NCBI RefSeq assembly: GCF_001667375.1
Contig: NZ_LZIN01000098.1
Coordinates: forward strand, 1 to 64,000
Length of the DNA stretch: 64,000 nt
Reading direction: 5' to 3'
Source of the DNA: Mycolicibacter sinensis
GTDB lineage: Bacteria > Actinomycetota > Actinomycetes > Mycobacteriales > Mycobacteriaceae
Numbering within the stretch: position 1 is the stretch's first letter; each line of letters starts with the position of its first letter. The notes beneath the pieces were generated by a model. It saw only the letters and a program-made list of their open reading frames with translations. It searched no databases and was not told where the DNA came from. Made by a program: the position numbers and the translations under genes. Shown here piece by piece: positions 24,518-33,399 of this stretch.

Positions 24518-26503
24518 TCAGTTCCAGATGCGGACCCGCTGGGCGGGCTCCAGGTACAGCGCGTCGTCACGCGTGACACCGAACGCCTCGTAAAACGCGT
24601 CGATGTTGCGGATCACCCCGTTGCAGCGGAACTCCGGCGGTGAATGCGGATCGGTCGCCAGTCGCCGGATCGCCTCGGCGTCACGGGATTTGGTGCGCCA
24701 TACCTGCGCCCAGCCGTAGAAGACGCGCTGCACCCCGGTCAGGCCGTCGATCACCGGGGCCTCGGCGCCGCCCAGCGACAGCTGGTAGGCCAGCAGGGCG
24801 ATCGAGAGCCCGCCGAGGTCACCGATGTTCTCCCCGACGGTGAACGACCCGTTCACGTGGCGCCCGTCGCCCAGCGCCCGCGGCACGTAAGTGTCGTATT
24901 GCGCGATCAAAGCGTCTGTGCGCGTACCGAATTCGCTGCGGTCGGCATCGGTCCACCAGTCGATCAGGTTGCCGTCGCCGTCATACTTGGCGCCCTGGTC
25001 GTCGAAACCGTGGCCGATCTCGTGGCCGATCACCGCACCGATCCCGCCGTAGTTGGCCGCGTCGTCGGCCTCGGGGTCGAAGAACGGCGGCTGCAGGATG
25101 GCGGCGGGGAAGACGATCTCGTTCATGCCCGGGTTGTAGTAGGCGTTGACGGTCTGCGGTGTCATGAACCATTCATCGCGGTCCACCGGCGAGCCCAGCT
25201 TCGCCAGTTCGCGGTCGTAGTTGACCGCGTAGGCCCGCAGGAAGTTGCCGTACAGGTCAGCGGGATCGGTGACCACGGCCGAATAATCCCGCCAGCGCGC
25301 CGGGTAGCCGACCTTGGCGGTGAACTTGTCCAGTTTGGCCAGGGCCCGCTCCCGGGTCTCGGGGGTCATCCAATCCAGGCCGGCGATGCTGACCCGGTAG
25401 GCCTCCCGCAGGTTCGCCACCAGCGCATCGATGCGCGCCTTGGCATCGGGCGGGAAATGCTTTGCGACGTAAAGCTTTCCGACGGCGTCGCCCATCATCG
25501 ACTCCACCAGGGAGACGCCGCGCTTCCACCGGTCCCGGATTTGCTCGGTGCCCGAGAGCCGGCGCCCGTAGAACTCGAAGTCCTCGGCGACCAGGTCATC
25601 GGTCAAGATTCCGGCCCGGCCGTGAATGAGCCGCCACCGCGCCCAGTCCCGCCAAACGGCGAGCTCGACGGAGTGCCACAGCGCGGCGAACGCGGTCAGG
25701 TAGTCGGGCTGGCGCACCACGAGTTCGGCGGTGACCTCACCGGAGACCCCGAGGGCGCCGACCCAGCCCGCCCAGTCGAAACCGGGCGCCTCCTGCGGCA
25801 GCCCGGCGAAGGTGCGCAGGTTGTAGCTCAGCTCGGCGTCGCGACGCTTCACCACGTCCCAGTGCGCGCCGGCCAGTTGTGTTTCCAGCGCCACGATGCG
25901 AGCCGCGACCGCGGCGTGCTCGGCGGCGTCCCCGCCATAGACCAGCGCGAACATCCCCGCGATGTGGTCGGGGTAGGCGGCCAAGATCTCGGCGTGCTGC
26001 CCGTCGCGGTAGTACGACTCGTCCGGCAGCCCGAGACCGGACTGGGTCAGGTGCAGCAGGTAACGGGTGGAGTCCTTCGAATCGGTGTCCACATACAGCC
26101 CGACGGCGCCGCCGACGCCGGTGCGCTGGCAGGCGCCCAGCACCGCCGCCAGGGCGTCGCGGTCACCGGCGTGCTCGATCGCGGCCAACTCCGCCAGCAG
26201 CGGCTGCACACCGCGGGCCTGCACGGTCTGCTCGTCGAGGAAGCTCGCGTACAGATCGCCGATCCGTCGTTCATCGGTCCCGGCCGGCGCGCCCGACTTG
26301 GCGGCTTCGGTGAGCAGATCGCGGACCTGGATCTCGGCCCGGTCGAACAGGGCGCGGAAGGCTCCGTCGGTGGCGCGGTCCGGCGGCATCTCGTAGCTGT
26401 CGAGCCAGCGGCCGTTGACATGACCGAACAGGTCGTCCTGCGGGCGGACGGCCCTGTCGAGATGGCTGAGATCGAGGCCGGAACGCGTCGCTGGTGAGGT
26501 CAT
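24518..26503 (-). CDS. zmp1: Zmp1, M13-family zinc metalloprotease
   Basis: A 661-residue neprilysin-like peptidase matching M. tuberculosis Zmp1 (Rv0198c), a secreted virulence factor that lacks a classical signal peptide, as here. Zinc ligands are H494 and H498 (HEIGH) and E558 (GENIGD). The substrate-binding NAYYNP precedes them. Start is ATG 26503. An in-frame ATG six codons upstream is less likely. It is divergent from omamA, 53 bases apart, and converges with the L,D-transpeptidase. Genes corresponding to Rv0193c-Rv0197 are absent between them. Confidence 0.95.
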   Translation of the reverse strand: MTSPATRSGLDLSHLDRAVRPQDDLFGHVNGRWLDSYEMPPDRATDGAFRALFDRAEIQVRDLLTEAAKSGAPAGTDERRIGDLYASFLDEQTVQARGVQPLLAELAAIEHAGDRDALAAVLGACQRTGVGGAVGLYVDTDSKDSTRYLLHLTQSGLGLPDESYYRDGQHAEILAAYPDHIAGMFALVYGGDAAEHAAVAARIVALETQLAGAHWDVVKRRDAELSYNLRTFAGLPQEAPGFDWAGWVGALGVSGEVTAELVVRQPDYLTAFAALWHSVELAVWRDWARWRLIHGRAGILTDDLVAEDFEFYGRRLSGTEQIRDRWKRGVSLVESMMGDAVGKLYVAKHFPPDAKARIDALVANLREAYRVSIAGLDWMTPETRERALAKLDKFTAKVGYPARWRDYSAVVTDPADLYGNFLRAYAVNYDRELAKLGSPVDRDEWFMTPQTVNAYYNPGMNEIVFPAAILQPPFFDPEADDAANYGGIGAVIGHEIGHGFDDQGAKYDGDGNLIDWWTDADRSEFGTRTDALIAQYDTYVPRALGDGRHVNGSFTVGENIGDLGGLSIALLAYQLSLGGAEAPVIDGLTGVQRVFYGWAQVWRTKSRDAEAIRRLATDPHSPPEFRCNGVIRNIDAFYEAFGVTRDDALYLEPAQRVRIWN

Positions 26504-26556
26504 CGGTGCCCATCCTTTCACGGCGAACGGTACAGCCGTCCTGTAGCGTCACCGCC

Positions 26557-27261
26557 ATGCCTGACGAGGAGCAGCCCGACATCTCCAACGAAACGGACGA
26601 CGGCGTCGGCGATCCCGGTTCGACCACCGCGGAGGCGGCCGGCGCCGAGGGCGAAGCCGACGAGAGACCGGTCGTCAAAAAGCCCGCCCCCGGCAAGCGG
26701 GCGCCGGCGGCCAAAGAGGCCAAAGGCGCCATGTTCTCCAGCTACGGCCTGGTGTCGGCGTTCCTCGGACTGGTCGCGGTGGCCGCGTTGGTCTTCGGTC
26801 TGATCACCTGGAATATGCACCGCGGCGATGTCGACGAGCGCTCCTACCGCAGCCGCGTCCTGCAGACCGCGGCCAGCTGGACCAGCGTGCTGATCAACCT
26901 GAACGCCGAGAACGTCGAGAAGGGCATGGCGCGACTGCGCGACAAGACCGTCGGCGAACTCAACAGCGAGTTCGACGCCGCGTTGGCGCCCTACCGCGAT
27001 GTGGTGCAGAAGATCCAATCCCGCAGCAGCGGCCGGATCGAGGCGGTCGCCATCGAGACGGAACGCCACAACCTGGACGATCCGGCCGCCACCACCGAGC
27101 AGGCGTCGACTCCCGGCCGCACCGACCCGGTGATGGTGATCGCCACGTCGATCGCCGAGAACGTCGGCGGCCGGCCGCAGACCGTGCACTGGGCGCTGCA
27201 CCTCGACGTCAGCGACGTCGACGGGCACCTGATGATTTCTCGATTGAGGTCGATCCGATGA
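26557..27261 (+). CDS. omamA: OmamA, orphan Mce-associated membrane protein (Rv0199-like)
   Basis: A 234-residue protein: an acidic then basic cytoplasmic N-terminus (about 65 residues), one membrane helix (about 68-90, FLGLVAVAALVFGLITW) and an extracytoplasmic Mce-associated domain. The M. tuberculosis ortholog OmamA (Rv0199) stabilises Mce transporters and is needed for lipid import. Here it lies far from the mce operon at the left end, as expected for an orphan that serves several Mce systems. Its stop overlaps the next gene by ATGA. Confidence 0.9.
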   Translation: MPDEEQPDISNETDDGVGDPGSTTAEAAGAEGEADERPVVKKPAPGKRAPAAKEAKGAMFSSYGLVSAFLGLVAVAALVFGLITWNMHRGDVDERSYRSRVLQTAASWTSVLINLNAENVEKGMARLRDKTVGELNSEFDAALAPYRDVVQKIQSRSSGRIEAVAIETERHNLDDPAATTEQASTPGRTDPVMVIATSIAENVGGRPQTVHWALHLDVSDVDGHLMISRLRSIR

Positions 27262-27971
27262 GCAAGCTGGGGAACCTGAAATCGCGGGCGCTGTGGCGCG
27301 TCCTGGCTTTCGACATCGCCGCTCCGCTGGCCGCGATCGCCGGTCTGCTGTTTTTCGGGCTGGTCAAAGATTGGCCGCTGTGGTGGGTGTCGGTCTGCTC
27401 GGTGCTGGTGCTGCTCATCGTCGAGGGCATGGTGGTGAACTTCCTGCTGCTACGCCGTGACGGGGTCACGGTCGGCACTGACGACGACCGGCCGGGCCTG
27501 CGACTGGGCGTGGCCGGCCTGGCCGCCACGGCGCTGGTCGTCGCAGCGGTGTTCGGATATCTGGACTGGACGGTGCCCGATCAGGAACTCGAGGCCGACT
27601 CCGGTGAGGTGGTCAAGACCGCCGTCGCGATGGCAGAGGCCGCGGCGACCGTCTCGCCGGCCAACCCGGACGCGTCGATCGAGAAGGCAGCGACCTTCAT
27701 GGTCCCCGACCGGGTCAACGCTTTCCGGGAGAGCATCGGCCGCACCGCCACCGAGATGGCCAACCGCAACATCGCCGTGGACGCGCAGGCGCTCAGCGCC
27801 GGCGTCGAGGCGCTCGGGCCTTCGGCAGCTCGGGTCGCGGTGGTGCTGCGCAGCGTGCAGTCGGTGGCGAACCAGCAGGTGAAGCAGGCGGTGGTGCCGG
27901 TGCGGGTGACGCTGACCAAGCGCGGAGATCAGTGGATGGTGCTGGAGATGTCCCCGATCCACGCGCGCTGA
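27258..27971 (+). CDS. omamB: OmamB, Mce-associated membrane protein (Rv0200-like)
   Basis: A 237-residue membrane protein with three hydrophobic segments (about 16-36, 42-64, 80-100) followed by an extracytoplasmic domain resembling Mce-associated proteins (IEKAATFMVPDRVNAFRES). It matches Rv0200, reported to act with OmamA in Mce-dependent fatty acid and cholesterol import. Translational coupling with omamA (ATGA) supports a joint complex. It converges with the helix-turn-helix gene 18 bases away. A small CGCGCG-CTGA-CGCGCG hairpin overlaps the stop. Confidence 0.88.
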   Translation: MSKLGNLKSRALWRVLAFDIAAPLAAIAGLLFFGLVKDWPLWWVSVCSVLVLLIVEGMVVNFLLLRRDGVTVGTDDDRPGLRLGVAGLAATALVVAAVFGYLDWTVPDQELEADSGEVVKTAVAMAEAAATVSPANPDASIEKAATFMVPDRVNAFRESIGRTATEMANRNIAVDAQALSAGVEALGPSAARVAVVLRSVQSVANQQVKQAVVPVRVTLTKRGDQWMVLEMSPIHAR

Positions 27972-27989
27972 CGCGCGGCGTCAGATGGC

Positions 27990-28505
27990 TCAGAGTTGTC
28001 CGGGGTCGCCGCGGGTGTGCATCTTGACGAACCGGTCCGACAGTCGCCGCATCCGGATCATCAGCGAGGCCGGCGGACTGACCGTGCCGTCCAGGTATTC
28101 GCTCAGCGTGTCGGCGGGCACCCCGACCCGCGAGCAGAATTCCTGACGGCTCAGGCCCGACCGCTCGATCAACACCCGCACGTGGCGGGCGACCTCGGCG
28201 CGTTCGTTGGCCTCCAGGTGGTCGCGGGCCCGGGCCAGCACCTCCGCGAGCGCCTTGGAGATGCCGTAGGGTTCGGTGCCCTCCAGCACCTCTTCGACCT
28301 GGCGCGCGGTGCGCCCGTACGGGTCGCGCTTGAGGGCGACCACGATCAGCTGCCAGGTGGTGATATCGCCGGTCTGTAGCGCCGAGCGGATGGCGGAGGT
28401 CGGCCAGAACTCCACCGGCCGGTCGGTGCCACCGGGCCGGGAATCGGGCCGGGATTGTCCCCGGAGTGGCAGCGATCCGCTGCGTCGGTCCGCGGCCAAC
28501 GTCAC
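27990..28505 (-). CDS. Helix-turn-helix protein (Rv0201c-like)
   Basis: A 171-residue protein whose C-terminal half holds an XRE-type helix-turn-helix (LIERSGLSRQEFCSRVGVPADTLSEYLDG, about 115-145). The N-terminal half contains DITTWQLIVVALKRDPYGRT. It resembles M. tuberculosis Rv0201c. Start GTG 28505 overlaps the mmpL11 stop (GTGA), so it is cotranscribed with mmpL11. A role as regulator is inferred from the fold only. Confidence 0.8.
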   Translation of the reverse strand: MTLAADRRSGSLPLRGQSRPDSRPGGTDRPVEFWPTSAIRSALQTGDITTWQLIVVALKRDPYGRTARQVEEVLEGTEPYGISKALAEVLARARDHLEANERAEVARHVRVLIERSGLSRQEFCSRVGVPADTLSEYLDGTVSPPASLMIRMRRLSDRFVKMHTRGDPGQL

Positions 28506-31489
28506 CTCGCCTCCTCCAACATCGCCACCGCCACCGCCAGGCAGCGTCCCCGGACGTGTTCCCAGTCCGTGTCCGCTCGGGGCGCACCGCCGCCGGAGTA
28601 GTCCTCCTCGCGTTGGGCGGGTTCCGGGTCGGCGAGCCGACAGACCAGCTGCGTGGCCATCCATCGTCGTTCGGCTGGTTGCCCAGAGTAGTACTTGTCG
28701 ATCTCCTTGAGTGCCTCAGCAACGGTTTTCGGGTCCAGTACGTCGGCGAGCTCGGCGAGCTCCGCGTAATCCCGGCGGCTGTTACGTGACATCAGCAGGT
28801 AGCCCTTGAGCCGCAGTGTCTCGGCGCCGGTGGGAATCTGCAGCCGGTCGCCGGTGGGCAGTTGCACGGCCGCGGTCTCCATCGGGCGGCGACGCGTCAA
28901 CGCCGGGCCCTCGAGCCCGATCTCGTTTGCTACCCACGCCTCGGTCTCCAGCGCGTCGAGGGCGACCGCGAGCCGGCGCCGCCACACCGTCACCGGGTGC
29001 ACCGGCCGCACCGCCTTCGGCATCGCCCGGCCGGTGCCGGTGCGCGACTGCCACCCGCCGGCCAGCCTGGCCAGCGGGTGGGCCCTCGCCTTGCCGCCGG
29101 CGGGCACCGCCGCCGCACCGACCGGTAGCACTTCGATCTTGCTGGTTGCTATCTCGGCAAGGCCGCAGCCGCGCAGTGCCAGCGGGTCGCCGACGCAGAC
29201 GGCGTCGGGAACCAGCTCTTTGAGCTTCGCCGCCGACTTGACCACCACCCGAAGGTCGGCGCTGGGGGTGATCAGCGCGGAGATGTCATCGGGGATCACC
29301 ACGACGTCGCCCAGCTCGACTGTGGGCAGCGGCTTCTCGAAGTCCACCGAGGGCAGGATCCGGGCCAGCCAGCGCGGCAGCCACCAGTTCCACTCGTCGA
29401 ACATCTTCATCAGCGCCGGCACCAGCACCAACCGCACCACCGTGGCGTCCACCGCGATCGCCACCGCGCAGGCCACCCCGAGTTCGGCGACCAACGGCAT
29501 GCCGGCGAACGCGAAGCCGATGAACACCGCGATCATGATCAAAGCGGCGCTGGTGATGGTGCGCGCACTGCTGCTCACCCCGTGGGCGACGGCGTCATGG
29601 GTGTTGCCGGACTGCAGAAAACGCTCCCGGATCCGGGTCAGCAGAAAGATCTCGTAGTCCATCGACAGACCGAACGTCATCGCCAGCACGATCGGCGGGA
29701 TGAAGCTGTCGATCGAGCCGGTGGGCGCGAACCCGAGTCGCTCCAGCCACCCCCACTGGAACACCACGACCAGGCTTCCGTAGGCGGCCCCCACCGACAG
29801 CACGGTCATCACGACGCCCTTGAACGCCAGGAACACCGACTGGATCGAGATCAACAGCATCAGGAACGCGATCACGGCCACGAATACCAGCACCAGCGGT
29901 TCGGCCGCCGCGACCCGGTCGTCGAAGTCCTTGATCAACGCGGTGGGTCCACCGACGTCGACCCGCACCGACGGCGACCCGGCCGCTTCGGGCAGGTGTT
30001 CGCGCATCCAGTCGATGGTCTCGCGCGCGGCCATGTCCTCAGGGTCGACCGACAGCACCGCAGACAGCAACCCACTGCTGTCGTCGTCGCCGAAGACCGG
30101 CGGGGACACCGAGGCGATGTTGGGGGCCTGCGTCATCGCCTGGCGGACCGCCAGGAACGTCTGGGCATGCTCGGGTGCCGATGCGTGCGCGTCGGGAACC
30201 GTGACCAGCACCCGGACCGGCCCCAACGCGCCGGGACCGAGGGCTTGCGCAGCCGCGGCCACTCCGCCCCGGATCTCATGGGACGAGTCGAACTGGCGGA
30301 GCATGCTGTTGCCCTGTTCCAGCGACAGCACCGGCGCCGCGAGCGTCAGCAGGAACCCGGCGGCCAGCAGCGCTGACACCCAGGGGCGGCGCATCACCCC
30401 CGCCGTCCAGCGGGTCCAGAACCGGGACTGGGTCGCCTGCGGGCGGCGCGCCCAGTGCAACAGCGCCGAGCGTTTGGCGACCGGACGTCCGAACACCGCC
30501 AACACCACGGGGGTGAGGGTGACCGCGGCCAGTACGGCGACCGAGACCGCCAGGATCGCCCCGGTGGCCATCGACACCAGCACCGGGGTGTTGATCAGGT
30601 AGATGCCGGTCAGGGAGGCCACCACGGTCAGGCCGGAGAGCACCACGGCCAGCCCGGATGTCGCCATGGCCGCATCGGCGGCCTCCTGGGGCTGGCGGCC
30701 GGCCCGCAGTTCTTCGCGGAAGCGCATCAGGATGAACAGTGAGTAGTCGATCGCCAGCGCGATCCCGAACATCGACACCGTCGAGGTGACGAACACCGAC
30801 ATCGCGGTGAACATCGACAGCAGATAGACCAGTCCCATGGTGACGACGACGGTGCCGATCCCGAGCGCCAGCGGGATGGCGGCGGCCGCCAGTGAACCGA
30901 ACACCGCCAGCAACACGATCAGCACGATCGGCATGTTCCATTGTTCGGCGTCCGCGATGTCCTGCTTGGTCTTCGCCGACGCCGCCGCCCCCAGGGCGCC
31001 CTGGCCGATCACATACAGATTCACCGAGCCGTTCTCGATCCGGCCGGGCTGGTCGCCTTCCACCCCCAGCTTGGCCCGCAGCTTCTTGGCGACGTCGACC
31101 GCGCCGGTGTTGTCGAAGTCCACCCGCAGCGACACCACGTAGGGCCGGTCGGGGCGTGGCGGCGGCTGTGCTCGATCGGGCATCACCGTGACGCTGGACG
31201 CCTCGCCGGCGACGCGCTGGAGCAGTGCAACGGCGTTCTTCATGTCCTGATAGGTGGCATCGGCGCGGGGAGCGGCCACCAGAGCCAGCGGCGAGGTGCC
31301 TTGGTCGGGGAAGTGTTCCTCGAGCCGATACTGCACGTTCAGCGACTGGGACCCCGCCACCTCGAAGCCCCCGCCGGTGAGGTGACCGGACTGGGTTCCG
31401 GCCAGGTAGAGCGAGAGGAGCACAGCCAGAAGCCAACCTGTGAAGACCACCCAGCGGAATCTGCGCAGGTTGCTACTGAGGCGCATCAT
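28502..31489 (-). CDS. mmpL11: MmpL11, RND-family lipid exporter
   Basis: A 995-residue RND transporter with the two-fold layout of MmpL proteins: helix 1, a periplasmic domain, helices 2-6 with GIALAIDYSLFILMR, a second periplasmic domain, helices 7-12 with GLSMDYEIFLL, and a cytoplasmic C-terminal domain of about 260 residues. The sequence tracks M. tuberculosis MmpL11 (Rv0202c), which exports monomeromycolyl diacylglycerol and mycolate wax esters for biofilm and has been linked to heme uptake. Start ATG 31489 (MMRLSSNLRRF) is chosen. The longer frame upstream is not conserved. The secreted heme-binding gene is next to it and divergent. Confidence 0.95.
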   Translation of the reverse strand: MMRLSSNLRRFRWVVFTGWLLAVLLSLYLAGTQSGHLTGGGFEVAGSQSLNVQYRLEEHFPDQGTSPLALVAAPRADATYQDMKNAVALLQRVAGEASSVTVMPDRAQPPPRPDRPYVVSLRVDFDNTGAVDVAKKLRAKLGVEGDQPGRIENGSVNLYVIGQGALGAAASAKTKQDIADAEQWNMPIVLIVLLAVFGSLAAAAIPLALGIGTVVVTMGLVYLLSMFTAMSVFVTSTVSMFGIALAIDYSLFILMRFREELRAGRQPQEAADAAMATSGLAVVLSGLTVVASLTGIYLINTPVLVSMATGAILAVSVAVLAAVTLTPVVLAVFGRPVAKRSALLHWARRPQATQSRFWTRWTAGVMRRPWVSALLAAGFLLTLAAPVLSLEQGNSMLRQFDSSHEIRGGVAAAAQALGPGALGPVRVLVTVPDAHASAPEHAQTFLAVRQAMTQAPNIASVSPPVFGDDDSSGLLSAVLSVDPEDMAARETIDWMREHLPEAAGSPSVRVDVGGPTALIKDFDDRVAAAEPLVLVFVAVIAFLMLLISIQSVFLAFKGVVMTVLSVGAAYGSLVVVFQWGWLERLGFAPTGSIDSFIPPIVLAMTFGLSMDYEIFLLTRIRERFLQSGNTHDAVAHGVSSSARTITSAALIMIAVFIGFAFAGMPLVAELGVACAVAIAVDATVVRLVLVPALMKMFDEWNWWLPRWLARILPSVDFEKPLPTVELGDVVVIPDDISALITPSADLRVVVKSAAKLKELVPDAVCVGDPLALRGCGLAEIATSKIEVLPVGAAAVPAGGKARAHPLARLAGGWQSRTGTGRAMPKAVRPVHPVTVWRRRLAVALDALETEAWVANEIGLEGPALTRRRPMETAAVQLPTGDRLQIPTGAETLRLKGYLLMSRNSRRDYAELAELADVLDPKTVAEALKEIDKYYSGQPAERRWMATQLVCRLADPEPAQREEDYSGGGAPRADTDWEHVRGRCLAVAVAMLEEAR

Positions 31490-31801
31490 GAACTGCTGGA
31501 TTTCGGCTCTCCCCGCTCTCGCCCGCACCGGTGCCTCGCGTGCTGCGAGCCTACCGCAGCCCACTGATGCGCCGGGGGTTTCCCGTCGCCTCTGAGCTGG
31601 TCTGATGCTGTCCGGGAACCGCACTGTGACCAGGCTGACGTGCGCTCGGGTGGCGGCGGTCGATCAGGGCTGACAGGATCGCGTACGGACCCCCGGATCG
31701 TGCCGTTGCTGCCGGGAGACTTCCCGCCCATACCGAACACCCCGAGTGTGGTCCGCAACGTGGGGGACCGAGGCGCACACCCGCAGCCGTGAGGAGAATT
31801 C
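31490..31801. promoter_or_regulatory. Divergent promoter region between mmpL11 and the hemophore gene
   Basis: A 312-base gap without a credible gene. It must contain the promoters for mmpL11 (leftward) and the heme-binding protein (rightward). The only confident element is the ribosome-binding site GAGGAGA just before GTG 31802. I saw no clear iron box or other operator palindrome. Confidence 0.45.
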
Positions 31802-32278
31802 GTGAACACCACCCGTGCCCTGTCCGGCCTCGGGGTCATTGCCGCCGCATCCGTAGGCGGCATCACCGCCGCGGTGCTGGCCGGCCCCTCCACGCCGTCG
31901 GCGACCGCGTCCAAGGATCCCTGCGTGGCCAGTGAGGTGGCCCGGACGGTGGGTAAAGCCGTCACCTCGGCCGGCGACTACCTCGACTCGCACCCGGACA
32001 CCAACCAGGTGCTGACCGGGGCCCTGCAGCAGCAACCCGGCCCGCAGACCCTGGCGAACCTCAAGGGCTACTTCGACGCCAACCCGAAGGTCGGCGACGA
32101 CCTGGCCAAGATCACCGCGCCGGTGCAGGAGATGAGTGACCGGTGCAAGCTGGCTGTCAACCTGCCGCAGGTGCTCGGGCTGCTGCAGGCCGCCCAGGCC
32201 CACGGTGGCCTGCCGGGCGGCCGGCCGGTAGTCGGCCCGCCGGCCGGGGGCGTAACCCAGCCGGTGGCGGTTCGGTAG
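31802..32278 (+). CDS. Secreted heme-binding protein (Rv0203-like hemophore)
   Basis: A 158-residue exported protein with a signal peptide (about residues 1-36) and a helical core with two cysteines (C41, C117). DYLDSHPDTNQV contains Tyr60 and His64, matching Tyr59 and His63 that bind heme in M. tuberculosis Rv0203. That protein shuttles heme to MmpL11 and MmpL3, both encoded within 6 kb here. Start is GTG 31802 after GAGGAGA. The glycine/proline tail (about 134-158) is longer than in Rv0203, and its coding sequence overlaps the end of the convergent gene for 122 bases. Confidence 0.88.
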   Translation: MNTTRALSGLGVIAAASVGGITAAVLAGPSTPSATASKDPCVASEVARTVGKAVTSAGDYLDSHPDTNQVLTGALQQQPGPQTLANLKGYFDANPKVGDDLAKITAPVQEMSDRCKLAVNLPQVLGLLQAAQAHGGLPGGRPVVGPPAGGVTQPVAVR

Positions 32279-33320
32279 CGCCCTCCTCGGCCGTGTCGTC
32301 GGTGCGGAAGACGAAAAAGAACACCACCCAGCCGACGGCGCCGACCAGCAGCCAGCTGACCATCCGATAGATCAGCACCGCGGAGATCGCTTCCGGCAAG
32401 GTCAGCCCGCTGGACACCAGCCCGGGCACCAACACGGCCTCGACCACCAGCAGTCCGCCCGGCATCAGTGGAATCGTTCCCGCGGCGCGGGCGGCGGCAT
32501 AGGCCACCGTCAAACCCGCCACCGATGCCTGCCCCCCGGCGGCGTAGGCCGCGCAGGCCAGGCAGGCGACGTCGGCGACCCAATTGAACAACGACCAGCC
32601 GAATGCCGTCGACGCCGCGCGGCGGCCCAGGCTGACCGACTCCAGTTGCCCCAGCAGTCGGCGCCAGGTCGCCAGGCCGGTGCCTGCGGGCTTGTCGCGC
32701 ACCGAGTTGACCCAGCACAGCACCCGGACACCGATACCGTCGATCAACTCCGGCCGCGCCGCGACCGCCTGGGCCAGCAACAGCAGCGCGACGAAGCCGC
32801 CGAGGGTGAACAGGAGAGAGAACGGGTTGCTGCGCGCACCGAGCAGGAAAGCGCCACCGAGCCCCAACAGCGCCAGCCCGAGCGCCTGCAGCACTCCCGA
32901 CATCACCAGCTGCCACGACGCCACCACCGGCGACGCACCCCAACGCCGTTGCTGGCGGTACAGGAATGTCGTCGACAGCACCGGACCGCCCGGCAGCGTG
33001 GTGGACAACGAGTTGGCGGCGTAGAAGGCTGCCTCGGATCGCCACTGGGTGACGCGCACCCCGGCCGAGCGCAGCAGGGTGCGCTGGATCTGGGCGAAGC
33101 TGTGCATGGACGCCGCTGCCGCCAGGATCCCGCCGAACAGCCAGCGCCGGTCGGCGCTGCAAAGGCTGCGCCACGCCGCGGCGAGCTGATCCCACACCAG
33201 CACCACCTCGACGGTCAGCACCACCGCGACCAGACCGAGGACCACTGGACGCGCCCAGGTGCGGACGCCGGTGAGACGTTGCGGGGCCCGGGTCGGGACA
33301 CCGATTACGTCGTGGGACAC
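32157..33320 (-). CDS. Integral membrane protein, lysylphosphatidylglycerol synthase TM-region family (Rv0204c-like)
   Basis: A 387-residue protein with about eight membrane helices of the UPF0104/LPG-synthase membrane family, including the conserved YAANSLSTTLPGGPVLSTTF and GTIPLMPGGLLVVEA segments. No synthase domain follows, so it is not a lysyl-lipid synthase by itself. Many such proteins are flippase-like. The last 45 or so residues are arginine/proline/alanine repeats and lie opposite the end of the hemophore gene. The true functional end may be near 32290. M. tuberculosis counterpart: Rv0204c. Confidence 0.85.
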   Translation of the reverse strand: MSHDVIGVPTRAPQRLTGVRTWARPVVLGLVAVVLTVEVVLVWDQLAAAWRSLCSADRRWLFGGILAAAASMHSFAQIQRTLLRSAGVRVTQWRSEAAFYAANSLSTTLPGGPVLSTTFLYRQQRRWGASPVVASWQLVMSGVLQALGLALLGLGGAFLLGARSNPFSLLFTLGGFVALLLLAQAVAARPELIDGIGVRVLCWVNSVRDKPAGTGLATWRRLLGQLESVSLGRRAASTAFGWSLFNWVADVACLACAAYAAGGQASVAGLTVAYAAARAAGTIPLMPGGLLVVEAVLVPGLVSSGLTLPEAISAVLIYRMVSWLLVGAVGWVVFFFVFRTDDTAEEGATEPPPAGLRPRPAGRLPAGRPAGHRGPGRPAAARAPAAG

Positions 33321-33399
33321 GAAACTAGAGGTTAGCCGCGCACCATCGAGATTCTCACTAGTCGATGTGCTGTCGCTGCGGCATCGTTACGCTACCGGA

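Noticed and set aside
31502..31512. Another copy of the interspersed repeat (TTCGGCTCTCC)
   Set aside because: Only 11 bases match, too short to count in GC-rich DNA.
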